DNA of 64,000 nucleotides. Origin: Aristolochia californica (Eukaryota > Streptophyta > Magnoliopsida > Piperales > Aristolochiaceae). Both the position numbers and the translations under genes were made by a program. Of this stretch, positions 1 to 13,221 are shown one piece after another. Every line of letters begins with the position of its first letter. Within the stretch, counting starts at the first letter, position 1. The DNA lies in NCBI GenBank assembly GCA_029961685.1, contig JARWKL010000004.1, positions 30,936,645 to 31,000,644 on the forward strand, in the 5' to 3' direction. A model generated the notes under the pieces. It was not told the DNA's origin, ran no database searches, and saw nothing but the letters and a program-made list of their open reading frames with translations.

Positions 1-269
1 GAATATTAGAAGATGGGCCCAAGCCTATAAGATATGGACCCACAAAAGAGTTTCAATTTAAAGGTGTTTTAGTCATGTTAATCTTCTATTTATTTTGGGC
101 TATTTAATTATTCTAGGACTTATCTTTAAGTGTTAGAGTTTGGGTGTAATTGGGACAAAGGTAGTTTTATTGTAATTGGAGTTTACTACCTTCCTCTATT
201 ATAAATAGAGGTTATGTACTCTAGTTATAATAAGCCAATGAAGTATTTCTCTTTTCCATAAATTCAACA
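1..269 (+). repeat. Family A 5' LTR, partial
   Basis: It is homologous to the 3' LTR at 2185-2506, missing roughly the first 60 bases. A TATA box (tataaatag, 200-208) sits about 60 bases before the LTR end, as expected for the LTR promoter. It ends in the canonical CA at 269, directly before the primer binding site. Confidence 0.8.
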
Positions 270-2184
270 TGGTATCAGAGCAGGTTCTGTGAGTTGACTC
301 TTTCAACCCACATAGATAATGAGATATTTTCCATGATCTATTACCTCTAAAAATTTTGGTTTGTGTTTAGTTTTTTTTCTGTCCCTACAACCATTGGTTG
401 TTTTATTTTCTTCTCTTCTATATTGCTCTTCTAGTGGGAAGATTTATGCTGCTTAATTTGGATCAAGTTTTTTTTACCCATTGTCGTCTCTATTTTTTCA
501 GAACATTTTTGTGGTTGTCAGTTCAACCTCGAGACTATGGAGGGGGTGTATCTGGCAAGACTTGTCTGTGGCAGTGGAGACCGATAGGAGCCAATCTGTT
601 TGATTTTGTCGGTGAGGAAGACAGAGAGCTAGTTGTTCCACCGACTGCCTCTTTGTTTCGAACCGCTCGGATTAGACCACTCTGTGAGTCTGTTTTCCAT
701 TTCTAGGCGGTGGATTATTTCCTTCGTTGAGAACTGTATTCCCGCCATGAAGATAGGAGCTGGTTCGAACCAGCGAACCACCATACCGATTCTTAAGAGT
801 CTTTCGGCAAGGGGCGCAGAAGAAGTTCATTTGCCGAGCAGTTTGGTGCCATTGTCGAAGAAGAAGAACAAGAACAAGAAGACTTGCATTTAAATTTTTT
901 GGTTATGTGTCTGCACTATTTGGCACCGTTGCCGAAGAAGATGACTGTTGTTTGGCGCCATTGCTAAAGAAGAAGAAGAAGATTTGACACCGACGACAAC
1001 GGCCACTGATCCCACCGAATTATTGCTGAGATATCTGTTGTTCTTACGAGTTATTCTGATGGATCCTTTATCGTCGAAAATCGGTTGGGTTGCGGTCTCT
1101 GGTCTCCCTCTCTGTTCGGCTCAGTCAGGAAGACGATGATTGCTTTTCTACTCTGTTCGGTAGTGGGGGAGGTAGACGATTGCCGATTTAAATTGTTTCC
1201 TAAGTTAGGGAAACTTATTTGATCCAGTGCCGTGTCGGGCTTGTTCTGCTCAATTCTGACCAGGCAGAGTTAACCCAGCTGGCAGGCACCAAAACTCGTT
1301 CTGTCCACTCATCCAGTGGGTCGGACACTCGAACCAAGTCAACCCGGTCTGGGTCAACTCAGTGAGTCAACTGAAACATGTACCACTCACTTTTTGTCTC
1401 TGTATACATACCCAAGTTTTATACATATTTCTTCCACGACTGGGATATATTGATCTACTATTTGATTTGGCACGACTCTATATTTTTTGTATGGTTGGAT
1501 TATTATTTTGACATATTGGCAGCTTTTTCCTTGGTCGGTATATTATTTGGTACAAATACTCGCATTGCAGTATTTCATGGGTCATTATTCTGGTTCGTGT
1601 TATATGTGTTGGAAGTCCAAGCCCATTTCAGCTAGTTTTTCTTCGGATGAGATATTACTGTTGAAGAAGAGGTGACCTCAAGATATGTTACATCACCGTG
1701 ACAGAGGAGCTTATTACTGCATCCACTACCTGTAAGGACAACTATGTTATTTCACAGTGATGGAAGAGTTTATTACTAACTCTATGTTATACCCCCATGA
1801 ATTAGCATTTATTACTCTTACCACTTGAGAGTCGTTGTCCTATGGAGGGACACGATGGTGGAGAAGTTTTTTTTTTATTACACTTCCGAACAGCATTTAG
1901 ACCCACTACCTACATTAATAGGAGTGACACTACCTACAGAAGATAGGAGTGTACTGAACATCTAGCATGATTTATTTGACTGGATTATGGAGCAATGTCA
2001 TACGGCTTGAAGTGATTTTACTACTCTTATCTTATGCCAGCTAGGCATCATGAATGAGAGCACCAGCGTGAGTAGGAATGTTGGAAGATATGGAAGATTG
2101 CCATTTTATACAAAAATATTCTATACATCATTTGTAGCAAGCTGGGAGTTCATGATGTTCTCTCAACCCCAGCTTGAGGGGGAG

Positions 2185-2506
2185 TATTGGAAGATGGGGC
2201 TCAAGCTCACACGACCAAGGAAGGCCCAAATACCTAAGAATGTTCGAAGATGGACCCAAGCCCATAAGATGTGGACCACAGAAGAGTTTCAGTTTAAAGG
2301 TATTTTAGTCATGTTATTCTTCTATTTATTTTGGGTTATTTAATTATGTTTGGGCTTATCTTTAAGTGTTAGAGTTTGGGTGTAATTGGGACGAAGGTAG
2401 TTTTATTGTGATTGGACTCTACTACCTCCCTCTATTATAAATAGAGGTTCATGTACTCTGATTATAACAAGTTAATGAAATATTTCTCTTTTTCATAAAT
2501 TCAACA
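2185..2506 (+). repeat. Family A 3' LTR
   Basis: The LTR begins tattggaagat right after the polypurine tract and ends aattcaaca. Other family A LTRs start tgttggaag, so the terminal TG has probably mutated to TA here. A TATA box (ataaatagagg region, around 2440) is conserved with the 5' LTR. Confidence 0.8.
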
Positions 2507-3060
2507 ATCCCAAAGAAGCGGCTCTGAAGAAGCAACCGTAATCAACTTAGACAGCGTATCAGAAATAATGTTTCAGAAAATTAAACTTGTTATGGAGAAC
2601 CCAAAAATAACTTCCATAATAGTAGTAAGCCAAATGATAGGAACAATGGCCAGGCAGATAACTCCGCAGAAGATTTCCAAAAGATCACCGAGATACAGTA
2701 ACAAAGTGATCAAACATCAGAAACAACAATAAGCAACAGAGAAGAGATACTTCTCAAAATAAGACTCCATCAGATGATTCATAATCGGAGCAAGGAAAAA
2801 TAATTTGAATCCTGAAAATCACAACTCTAATACCATGTTGATTTTCAGGATTTCATAGGTAATGAGATTAAGCAAAGGAAGGGAGAAGAAGGAAGAGAAG
2901 ATAGAATATGATACACATCCAAGAGAGAAAAGAGAGATTTATAGGTATCAAAATAACTAATATTACAAGTATACCCTTCACCCTAATAAGAGTGAAGAAG
3001 AGACAACAAATTTAAACTAATTACATTAGTGCCACCCTAATTACATCATATATTCCAACA
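2507..3060 (-). mobile_element. Family B (TRIM-like) fragment, minus strand
   Basis: Positions 2836-3060 are the reverse complement of the family B LTR, which is seen complete at 12187-12420: the same ctgaaaatcaaca end, the ctataaat core and the Tgttggaatatatgatg start. The primer site (tggtattagagt on the minus strand) lies at 2824-2835. The remaining 2507-2823 is internal sequence with no recognisable coding content. The distal LTR is missing, apparently lost at the junction with the family A LTR at 2506. Confidence 0.7.
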
Positions 3061-3350
3061 AAAGTAATTAGGGATATTAGGGATCCTAATTTATTGAGGA
3101 GTGTCCCTAAATATGTAAAGGAAATAGTGTAAATAGGTGTCTTGGTTGAAGGATTCAATCAAGCTCTCCTCTTCTCAATTCGTGGAAGACTCTCTCTCTA
3201 GCCTAAAGTTCCTTTTCTCTCATTTCTCTTCTCTCCTCTCTACCCGAGCTCTATATCTCTCTCTCTTTTCTCTTTTTCTCTTCTCTCTGCCTTCTCTTCT
3301 CGCTCTCTCATCTTGCTCGAGGTTTCAAGCATGAGGTCCTAAATTCAACA
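3061..3350 (+). repeat. Family C copia LTR fragment (3' part)
   Basis: The segment matches the reverse complement of the LTR at 35970-36473: the shared order is attagggatattagggatcc, a taaatagg TATA region, the cttggttgaagg block and a long CT-rich leader, ending aattcaaca at 3350. The first part of the LTR is missing, cut at the family B terminus (3060). Satellite DNA begins directly afterwards. Confidence 0.65.
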
Positions 3351-6300
3351 CTTAGCAAAAAAATTTCTTGGTATTAATTTTCTTCTAGAAAAGTATTTAC
3401 AAAAAAAAGGAAGTACAAATGGTCCATGGAGGCGTATTTTCACTAGAATTAATTTTCCAAAATTTTAGTTAAAAAATGTACTAACACGGCCTTATAGTTG
3501 TAGAAAGTAATTTGTTCCAGCAAAAATTGCCACACTACAAAATTTCGTGGAAAGAAATTTCACGTAGAAAAGTATTTCTAGAAAACATGAGGCACTATTG
3601 GTCCCTCCTCACAAAATTTTCCTGGTAAGCATTTTTTGCTAGAAAGTGTTTCTTGAAACATGAGGCACTAATGGTCACTGGAGATGTATATTTACCTTTA
3701 CTTTTCGAAGTTTCCTAAAAACAATGTTCTAACAAGGCCTTATTCTTGTAGAAAGAAATTTATTTCAGCAAAAATTGTGTTGCCACAAAAAAATCATGGA
3801 AATAATTTTTGGCTAAAAAATTGTTTCTAGGAAATATGACGCATTATTGGTACCGGGATAAGTATTTTTCCTAGAAATACTATTGCAATGTTTCCTGAAA
3901 AAATGCACAAACAAGGCCTTATAGTTGGAGGAAGAAATTTCTTTCATAAAAAATTGCCTTAACATAAAATTTTCCATGTAAGACTTTTCAGCTAGTAAAG
4001 TGTTTCCATGATGCATTAGGCACTAAAGATCATTGGAGACATATTTTTACTAGAAATACTTTTCCAACATTTCCTAAAAAATGCACTAACAACACCTTAA
4101 AGTTGTTGAAAGTAATTTGTTTCAACAAAAATAGCCTGACCACAAAATTGTCCTAATAATATTTTTCAAGTAGAAAAGTGTTTCCTGGAAACATGAGGCA
4201 CTAATGGTCCCATAAGATGTGTTTTTACTAAAAATAGTTTTGCAACGTGTCCTGAAAAAGTGCACTAACAAGGATTTATAGTTGTAGGAAGTAATTTATT
4301 TCGTCAAAAATTGCTTTAGCAAAAAAACATTTCAGGAAATAAATTTTAGTTTGAAACATGTTTCTAGGAAACAGGAGGCACAATTGCTACCTTGACACAC
4401 ATTTATACAAGAAATACTTTTCCAATGTTTTTTGAAAAAAAAAAAAAATCTAACTAGGCCTTATAGTTGTAGAAAAGAATTTGTTTCAACAAAAAATTGC
4501 CTTCACACAAAATTTTCCTAGAAAGAATTTTCTGCAATGACACTAATGGTACCTTGAGAAGTATTTTTACTAGGAGTACTTTTCCAATGTTTTCTAAAAT
4601 ATGAATTAATCTTATAATTGTATAAAGTAATTTTTTTCATAAAAAAAATGCCTTACCACAAAAATTTCCAAGAATGAATTTTCAGCTAGATATATGTTTC
4701 CAAAAAAAATGATGAAATATTGGTCCTTGGAGACGCATTTTTACTGGAAGTACTTCTCTTATGTTTCCTGAAAAAAATGCACAAACAAGGAGTAATAGTT
4801 TTAGAAAGTAATTTGTTTAAGCAAAAATTGCCTTACCACATAAATTTTCCAGGAAAGAACTTTCAACTAGAAAATTGTTTACTAGAGATACTTTTCCAAG
4901 GTTTTTTGAGTATTTGCACTAACAAGGCCTTATAGTTGTAGAAAGGATTTTGTTTAAGCAAATGTTACCTAATTATAAAGTTTTATTGGTAAGAATTTTA
5001 TTCTAGAAAAGAGTTTTCAGGAACCATGAGGAACTAATGGTCCATAGAGATGTATTTTAACAAGAATTACTTTTCCAATGTTTCCAGAAAATATGCACTA
5101 ACAAGGACATATAAATGTAGAAAATAATTTGTTTCAACAAAAATTACATTGCCACAAAATTTTGCTCATAAGAATTTTCAGCTAGAAAAGGTTTTTCCAG
5201 TAAAGATGAGGCACTAATGGTCCATGGAGCAAAACATTTACTATAAATATTTTTCCAACAATTCCAAAAAAATGGTCTAGCATGGCCTTATAATTGTTGA
5301 AAGTAAGTTGTTTCCGAAAAAAACTGCCTTACCACAAAATTTTTGTTGAAAGAATTTTATGCTAGAAAAGTGTTTCCAGGAAACATGAGGTTCTAATGGT
5401 CCCTGGAGACGTATTTTTACTATAAATAATTTTCCAATGTTTCTATTAAAAATTACATTAACAAGGCCTTATAGTTTTAGAAAGTAATTTATTTCAGCTA
5501 AAATTGTCTTACCACAAAATTTCCTGGTTAAAATTCTCATCTAGAAAAGTGTTTCCAGGAAACAGGAGTTAATAATAGACCCTGGAGACTATATTTAGTT
5601 TGAATAATATTCCAATGTTTACTAAAAAATGGTTTGACAAGGCTAATAGTTGTAGAAAGTAATTTGTTTAAGCAAAAATTGGCTTACCACAAAAATTTTC
5701 GGGAAAGAATTTCCAACTAGAAATGTGTTTCCAATAAAATGACCCACTAATGGTCCCTGGAGACGTATTTTTACAAGAAATACTTTTCCAATGTTTCCTT
5801 TAAAAAAACACTAATGAGGCCTTATAGTCGTAGAACGTAATTTGTTTCACCAAAAATTGTCTTACCACAAAATTTTACTAGTAAGAATTTTCATGTAGCA
5901 AAGTGTTTCCATGAAATACGTTCCCTAGAGACGTATTTTTAGTAGACATATTTTCCCAATGTTTTCTAAAAAAGAGGCACTAACAAGGCCTTATAGTTGT
6001 AGAAAATAATTTGTTTTACCAAAAATTGTCTTACCACTAAATTTTCCTCACAAAAAGTTTAAGCTCAAAAAGTGTTTCCTGGTAACGTGAGGCACTAATG
6101 GTCCCTACAGACATTATATTTCTAGAAATACTCTTCAATGTTTCTTTTAAAAATGCCCTAACATGGCCTTTTAGAAGTAGAAAGTAAGTTGTTTCAACAA
6201 AAATTGGTTTACCAAAATATTTTCAGCTAGAAAAGTATTTCCAAGAAACATGAGGTAATAATGGTCCCTATAGACGTATTTTTACTAGAAGAATTTCTCC

Positions 6301-9300
6301 GATGATTCCTGAAAAAGTGCACTAACAAGGGCTTATAGTTGTAGAAAATAATTTGTTTTAGTAAAAATTGCCTTACCTCAAATTTTTTTTTTGGATAGAA
6401 TTTTCTACTAAAAAAGTATTTTTAGGAAACATAAGGCATTATTGGTACCTAGAGACGTATTTATTATAGAAATACTATTCCAACATTACCATAAAATATG
6501 CACTTACAAGACCTTATAGTTGTAGAGAGTAATTTGTATCAAGAAAAATTTCCTTACCACAAAATTTTCTTTGTAAAAAATTTCATTTCGAAAAGTGTTT
6601 CTAGAAAATTTGAGCACTAATTGTCTCTGGGATTTTTTTTTTTAGATATAATTTTCAATGCTTCCTGAAAAAATGTACTAACGAGGCTTTATAGTTGTAG
6701 GAAGTAATTTGTTTCAACAAAAGTTGCCTTATGACAAAATTTTCCTCGTGAGAATTTTCATTTTGAAAAGTGTTTTGAGAAAACATGAGCACTAATTATC
6801 CCTGGAGATGTATTTTTACCCTCAAAGTTGTACTAACCATTCCTTCTAGTTGAAGAAAGTAATTTGTTTCAAGAAAACCAGCCTTACCTCAAAATATTTC
6901 CTTGCTAGAATTGTAGGCCAGAAAAGTGTTTCTAGGAAACATGAGGCACTATTGGGCCCTGGAGACATATTTTTACAGAAATTCCACAAAAAAAACTAAT
7001 GAAGCCTAATATTTGTAGAAAGTAATTTTTTTTAAAAAAAAATTGTCTTACCAGAAATTTATCCGAGTAAGAATTTTTTTGTTAAAAAAGTGTTTCTAGG
7101 AAAAATAATGCACTAATTGTCTCAAGAGACATATTTTTACTAGATATTATTTTCTATATTTCCTACAAAATGCCCTAACAAGGCATTCTAGTAGAACGTA
7201 ATTTGTTTAAGCAAAAAATGTTTTACCTCAAAATTTTCCTAGTAAGAATTTTCAGCTAGAAAAATATTTTCAGGAAAGATGTGGCACTAAGGGTCCCGTC
7301 AGACATATTTTTAGTAGAAATATTTTTCCAGAATTTCCTGAATAATGCACTGACAAGACCTATAGTTGTCAAAAATAATTTTTTCATAAAAAATTTCTTA
7401 CCCACCTAGTAATAATTTTCAGCAAGAAAAGTTGAAGCATGAAGCACTAATGGTCCACAGACATGTATATTTAAAGGAAATAATTTTCCAACATTTCCCA
7501 AAAATATAGTTGTAGAAAGTAATTTGTTTAATAGAAAATTGTCTTACCCCCAAAATTTCATAGTAAGAATTTTTAGCTAGAAAACTGTTTCAAGGAAACA
7601 TGATGAACACATGGTCCCTAGAGATGTATTTTTACTTGACATAGTTTTCCAAAATTTCGTGAAAAATGGCACTAACAAGGCCTTGTAGTTGTAGCAAGTA
7701 ATTTGTTTCAACAAAAATTGTCTTTCCTCAAAATTTTGCTGGTAAGAATTTTCATCTAGTAAAGTGTTTCCAGGAAAAATAAAGAACTAATGGTCCCTGG
7801 AGACGTATTTTTCTTAGAAATACTTTTCCAACATTTCTTGAAAAATGCACTAATGAGGGCTTATAGTTGAAGAAAGTAATTTCATTCAACAAAATTTTCT
7901 TGACCTAAACATTTTCCTGGTAAGAATTTTCAGGTAAAAAGTATTTCCAGGAAACATGTGGCATTAATGGTGCCTGGAGACAAATTTTTACCAGAAATAC
8001 TTTTCCTACGTTTCCATAAAAAATGCACAAACAAGGCCTTATAGTTGAAGAAAATAATTTGTTACACATAAAAATGTCTTACCACAAAATGTTCGTGGTA
8101 AGCATTTTCAGGAAATATTAGGTACTAATGATCCCTGGAGACGTATTTTTAGTTGAAATATCTTTCCTACATTTCCTAAAAAAATGCTCTAACAAGGTCT
8201 TATAGTTGTAGAAAGTAATTTGTTTAGGAAAAATTTGCCTTGCCATTAAATTTTCCTGGAAAGAATATTCAGCTAGAAAAATATTTCCAGGAAATGTGAC
8301 CCACTAATGGTCCCTAGAGACTAATTTTTATGAGAAATTTTTTCTGACATTTCCTAAAAAAATGCACTAACATGGCCTTTTAGTTGTAGAAATTAATTTG
8401 TTTTAGTAAAAATTGCCTAACCACAAAATTTCTTAATAAGAATTTTCTGATGGAAAAGTGTTTCATAGAAATATGAGGCACTATTGGTCCTTGGCGACGT
8501 GTTTTGACAAGAAGAGTTTTTCCAAAGTTTCCATAAAAAATGCACTAACGAGGTCTTATAGTTGTAGAAAGTAATATGTTTTAGTAAAAAATTGCCTGAC
8601 CACAAATTTTTTCTAGTAAGAATTTTAGGCTAGAAAAATGTTTCAAAGAAACATGAGGCACTATTGGTCTCTAGAGATGTATTTTAAAAGAAATACTTTT
8701 CCAATGTTTTAGAAAAATGGGACTAATGATGCCTAACTGTTGTAGAAAGTAATTTTGTTTCTGCAAAACAGGCCCTACCACAAAATTTTCCAGGTAAGAA
8801 TTTTTAGCTAGAAAGTATTTCTAGGAAAATTAAAGCACTAATAGTCCTATGAGTCATATTTTTACTAGAAATACTTTTCCAACGTTTCCTGAAAAATGCA
8901 CAAACAAAGACTTGTAGTTGTAGAACCTAATTTATTTCAAAAACAGTTTGCCTTATCACAATATTTTCCTAGTTAGAATTTTCTGCTAGAAAAGTGTTTC
9001 TAGGAAATATGTAGCACTAATGGTCCCTGGAGAAGTATTTTTACTATAAATAATTTTCCAACTAATCCTAAAAAATTGCACTAACATGGCATTTTCTACA
9101 AAAATTGCCTTACCCCAAAATTTTCATGTTATGAATTTTCTGCTCGGAAAATATTTCCAAGAAATAAGAGGCACTAGCAAAATAGGTCCTTGGAGATGTA
9201 ATTTTACAAGAAATAATTTTTCAACATTTTCCATAAAAAAATGTCCTAACAAGGGCTCATAGTTGTTGAAAGAAACTCTGTCTCACAAAAAATTCCATGA

Positions 9301-11630
9301 CCACAAAATTTTCCAAATGAAAATTTCAACTAGAAAAGTGTTTCACAGAAACATGATGCAGTAATGGTTCATAGAGACCTATTTTTACTAGAAATACCTT
9401 TCCAATGATTCTTGAAAAAATGCAGTAACAAGGCCTTATAGTTGTAGAAAGTAATTTTTTTCAGAAAAATTGTCTTCAAAAACATTCCTGGTAAGAATTT
9501 TCAAAAAGAAAAGTGTTTCCAGGAAACATAAGGCATTATTGGTCCCTGGAGACGTATTTTTACTGGAATACATTTCCAAAGTATCCTAAAAAAATTCACT
9601 AACTAGGCCTTTAAGTTGAAACTAGTAATTTGTTCAACAAAAATTGCCTAACCACAAAAATTTCCTAGGAAGAACTTTTAGCTAGAAAAGTATTTCTTGG
9701 AAAATTGAGGCACAAATGGTCCCTAGAGATGTTTTTATACTTAATATATTTTCTAGCATTTCCTAAAGAAATGGACTAACAGGGCCTTAAAGTTGTAGAA
9801 AGTAATTTTTATCAACAAAAATTGCTTACTACAAAATTTTTTGCTAGAAAAGTGTTTCCACGAACATACGGCATTAATGATCCACATAGACGTATTCTTA
9901 CTTGAAATAATTTTCCAAAGTTTTCAGAAAAAAGGCACTAATAAGGCTTTGTAGTTGTAGAATATTAATTATTTCAGCAAAAAATGGCATACCAAAATTT
10001 TTTCCTAGTAAGAATTTTCCTCTAGAAAAGTGTTTCCAGGAAACCTGAGGCAATAATTGTCCATGGAAATGTATTTTGACTAGAAAAATATTTCCAACGT
10101 TTGCTGAATAAAGGCACTAACAAGGCAATATAGTTGCAGAAAGTAATTTGTTTCAGCAAAAATTGCATTACCACAAAATTTTGAAGGTAAGAATTTTTTG
10201 CTAATAAAGTGTTTCCTAAAAATATGAGGCACTATTGGTCCTTAGAGACACATTTTTAGTAAAGATACATTTACAACATTTGCTGAAGAAATGCACTAAC
10301 AAGGCCTTATACTTGTTCAAACTAATTCATTTAAGAAAAATTGCCTTACTCTAAAGTTTTCCTAATAAAAATATTTCCCTAAAAAGTGTTTCTAGGAAAC
10401 ATGAGGCAATAATGGTTCCTGGAGACATTTTTTCCTTGCTATACATCTCCAACATTTCTAGAAAAAATGCACTAACATGGCTAATAGTTGTAGAAAGTAA
10501 TTTTTTTCATAAAAAATTGCCATACCAAAAAACATTTGTTGTAAAAATATTTAGTTGGAAAAGTGTTTCTAGGAAACATGAGGCACTAATGGTGCTTGGA
10601 AACGTATTTTTAGTAGAAATAATTTTCCAATTTTTCAAGAAAAATGTACTCACAAGGATTTATACTATGGAAAGTATTTTTTTTTTTAAAATTGACTTAC
10701 CACTAAATTTTCCTTGCAAGAATTTTTAGCTCGAAAAGTGTTTCCAAGAAACACGAGGCACTAATGGTCCCTGATGATAGAATTTTCCTTTTCTATACTT
10801 TTTTGTTGTTTCCTAAAAAAATGCACTAACATGGCTCGTAGTTGTAGAAAGTTATTTGTTTCATAAAAAAATGCCTTACCAAAATAATTTCTTGGTAAGA
10901 ATTTTCAGCTCAAAAAGAGTTTCCAAGAAACATGAGGGACTAATTGTGCTTGGAGATGTGCTTTTACTAGAAATACTTTTCCAACTTTTCCAAAAAAAAT
11001 GCACACAAAAGGTCTCATAGTTGTAGAAAGTAATTTGTTTTAGCAAAAAATGCATTGCCACAAAATTTTCTTGGTAAGAATTTTCAGCTTGAATAGTTTT
11101 TTCCAAGAAACATATGGCCCTAATGGTCTAGGAGATGTATTTTTTCAACTTTTCCTACAAAAACACACTAACAAGGCCTTAAAGTTGTAGAAATTAATTT
11201 GTTTCAAGAAAAAAATCCTTACGACAAAATTTTCCTAGTAAGAATTTATGCTAGAAAAGTATTTCTAGGAAATATGAGGCTTTATTGGTTCTTTCAGATG
11301 AACTTTTACTAGAGGTAGTTTTCTAATGTTTCATGAAAAATGCAATAACAAGGCCTTACAGTTGAAGAAACTAATTTGTTCAAACAAAAATTTCCTTTCC
11401 ACAAAATTTTCCTAGAAAGAATTTTCAGTTAGAAAAGTGTTTATAGGAAACATAAAGCACAAATGGTCCCTGGAGACGTATTTTTACTAAAAATACTTTT
11501 TCGACGTTTCCTTAAAAAAAAGGACTAAAAAGGGCTTATACTTGTTTAAACTACTTTGTTTCATGAAACCTGACCACAAAATTTTTTGGGTAAGAAACTT
11601 TAGCTAGAAAAGTGTTTCCAAGAAACAGAA
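3351..11630. repeat. 179-bp satellite array, block 1
   Basis: About 46 head-to-tail monomers of roughly 179 bp. A typical monomer runs: gaaacatgaggcactaatgg, a tccctggagacgtatttt part, cttttccaacgtttcctg, aatgcactaacaaggcctta, tagttgtagaaagtaatttg, tttcagcaaaaattgcctta, ccacaaaattttcctggtaa, then gaattttcagctagaaaagtgtttccag. Monomers are AT-rich and diverged by substitutions and small indels, but the order never inverts. The length is nucleosome-sized, as in many plant centromeric and pericentromeric satellites; that location is an inference. Open frames of 60-105 codons here (for example 10412-10729) are accidental. No gene, RNA gene or intact transposon is seen inside this block. Confidence 0.95.
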
Positions 11631-12167
11631 TGTTAGGGACACCATAGCAGGATGAGTCATCCAGAGACGACCCGGGTGAGTTGGTGACTCGGTGGAATGG
11701 AAAACTCAACATGATCAGATGTCTATTTTAATTCATAAGGTGTGAGCATATATGTGTAATTTATTTCCTAAGTTGTTAGTGTGTATGGCAGGATTGTATA
11801 TGTATGTGTAATTTATTTCCTAAGTTGTTAGCGTGTATGGCAGGATTGTAAAAAGACTCTTAGCCATTAGCGTGAATGGCTTTAAGGGGGTTCACGAAAT
11901 GAAAAGGGCAAGAATGATTTTACCTTAGCAGGATAGGTGTTCTCCTCCAAGGAACCCAAGGTTCCGGACTCCCTTTGACGAGCCGGGTTATCTCCTTCCC
12001 CTTTGATTTCCGTTCAACCCTCCACTCTCATCTTCTCTCTCTATTCAGTCAGAAATACGAAATCATAGGTAGACCAAGGAAACCATAGCGCCTTGGTGCT
12101 GACCTTGAGCTGGACGAAGACCTCTCCTTTCGTCGGTTTACTCGGTCCATGGTCAGAGACCATTACA
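11631..12167 (+). repeat. Gypsy 1 5' LTR with internal 52-bp duplication
   Basis: It aligns with the 3' LTR but is about 50 bp longer. A block of about 48 bp starting tatgtgtaatttatttcc occurs twice in tandem (11751-11798 and 11803-11850, period 52), whereas the 3' LTR has it once. No strong TATA box is visible. Confidence 0.85.
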
Positions 12168-12170
12168 CGC

Positions 12171-12186
12171 TGGTATCAGAGCAGGT
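12171..12186 (+). other. Gypsy 1 primer binding site
   Basis: tggtatcagagcaggt follows the 5' LTR after three bases and matches the initiator-Met tRNA 3' end type used by many plant LTR elements. Its last five bases (caggt) were duplicated when the TRIM at 12187 inserted. Without the TRIM, the gag ATG would lie four bases downstream. Confidence 0.85.
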
Positions 12187-13212
12187 TGTTGGAATATATG
12201 ATGTAATTAGGGTGACACTCATGTAATTAGTTTACGTTTCCTGTCTCTTCTTTACTCTTATTAGGGTGAAGGGTATATTTGTAATATTGGTATTTTTGAT
12301 ATCTATAAATATACCTTATGGGGAAGGGTTTGGATCAAGTCCATAACCTCCAATTTTCTCCCAATTGTGTCGCTCTCATTTTTCTCCATGACTTAAATCA
12401 TGGAGTCCTGAAAATCAACATGGTATCAGAGCACTGATTTTCAGGACATATCTATGCTTTTCAGGATTGGGAAAAAACCAATCCTTTATTTATTTATTTC
12501 ATATTCCTGTTTTGTTTTTCGTCATTAATGGAATTCCCTTTCTGTTGCTGAGTTTTTCATATTTCTGGTGAGTTACTACTGTTGGTGGCGAGTTCTTAAT
12601 TTTACTGGTTCCATTGTCGGGATAATCTTTCTGTTACTGGTTCCATTGGTAATAGACTGTTACGGGCACATATCATTTGGCATTGCACGAAAGAAAGTGC
12701 ACTGAGATCGGGAGTTTATCATCGATCAGAAAGTTTCCTAAGTTTTTATTTCGTTGCTGCTTTTCCAAGATATCACTGCTAGCACTGTTGCCTACGGAAG
12801 TTTTGTCGTCATTCCGCACTGTTTTAAGATTTTCTTATTTGAGTCCCGCTCTTTTCAAAAGCGAGCGGGGAAGAAGGTCCGCTCTCCGATGTTAATCTGG
12901 TTAACAGAAGATTTCAGAAACTCCTTTCATTGCCATCTCTATTTTCCTGTTGCCGCCGGCATTTCCATACTGAGTTACAAATCCGAAGATCGTGATTGCC
13001 TAGGGTGGCACTCATGTAATTAGTTTACGTTTCCTGTCTCTTCTTCACTCTTGTTAGGGTGAAGGTATATTTATAATATTGGTAATTTTGATATCTATAA
13101 ATATACCTTATGCGGGAGGGTTCAAATCAAATCCATAACCTCCAGTTTTCTCCCAATTGTGTCGCTCTCATTTTTCTCCATGACTTAAATCATGGAGTCC
13201 TGAAAATCAACA
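12187..13212 (+). mobile_element. TRIM-like element, family B, nested in gypsy 1
   Basis: It has a 234-bp 5' LTR (12187-12420, tgttggaatatatg to aaaatcaaca), a primer site tggtatcagagc at 12421, and a 3' LTR (about 13000-13212) that lacks the first 24 or so bases. The 5-bp target duplication caggt lies at 12182-12186 and 13213-13217. The interior of about 580 bp has no retroelement protein motif; open frames at 12677-12895 and 12754-13023 are unrecognised and overlap each other. The LTRs carry tataaatata (12304-12313). It separates the gypsy primer site from its gag start. Related LTRs occur at 2836-3060 and 34491-34868, both on the minus strand. Confidence 0.9.
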
Positions 13213-13221
13213 CAGGTAACT

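Larger units (their letters stand above)
1..2506 (+). mobile_element. Non-autonomous LTR retrotransposon, family A, copy 1 (5' end outside window)
   Basis: The left edge cuts into the 5' LTR. That LTR ends at 269 (aattcaaca) and is followed at once by a primer binding site, tggtatcagagcaggtt (270-286), matching the plant initiator-Met tRNA type. A polypurine tract with the core gagggggag lies just before the second LTR at 2185. The 1.9-kb interior has no gag, protease, RT or integrase motif in any frame; short open frames of 60-100 codons (for example 398-706) resemble nothing and are not shared in frame with the other copies. Interior blocks recur at 41115-44020 and 51881-53742, for example the stretch around 1820-1855 (cttgagagtcgttgtcc). 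I infer a LARD/TRIM-like element moved by another element's proteins, probably copia, because of its polypurine context. The 3' flank cannot be compared with the missing 5' flank. Confidence 0.8.

Noticed and set aside
398..706. 102-codon frame in family A copy 1
   Set aside because: The other family A copies do not keep the frame and no protein family is recognisable.
10412..10729. 105-codon frame in the satellite
   Set aside because: It spans almost two satellite monomers, starts within the repeat, and no neighbouring monomer keeps it open.
3351..11630. CRISPR-like array
   Set aside because: Repeats are contiguous 179-bp monomers without unique spacers, in a plant nuclear context.
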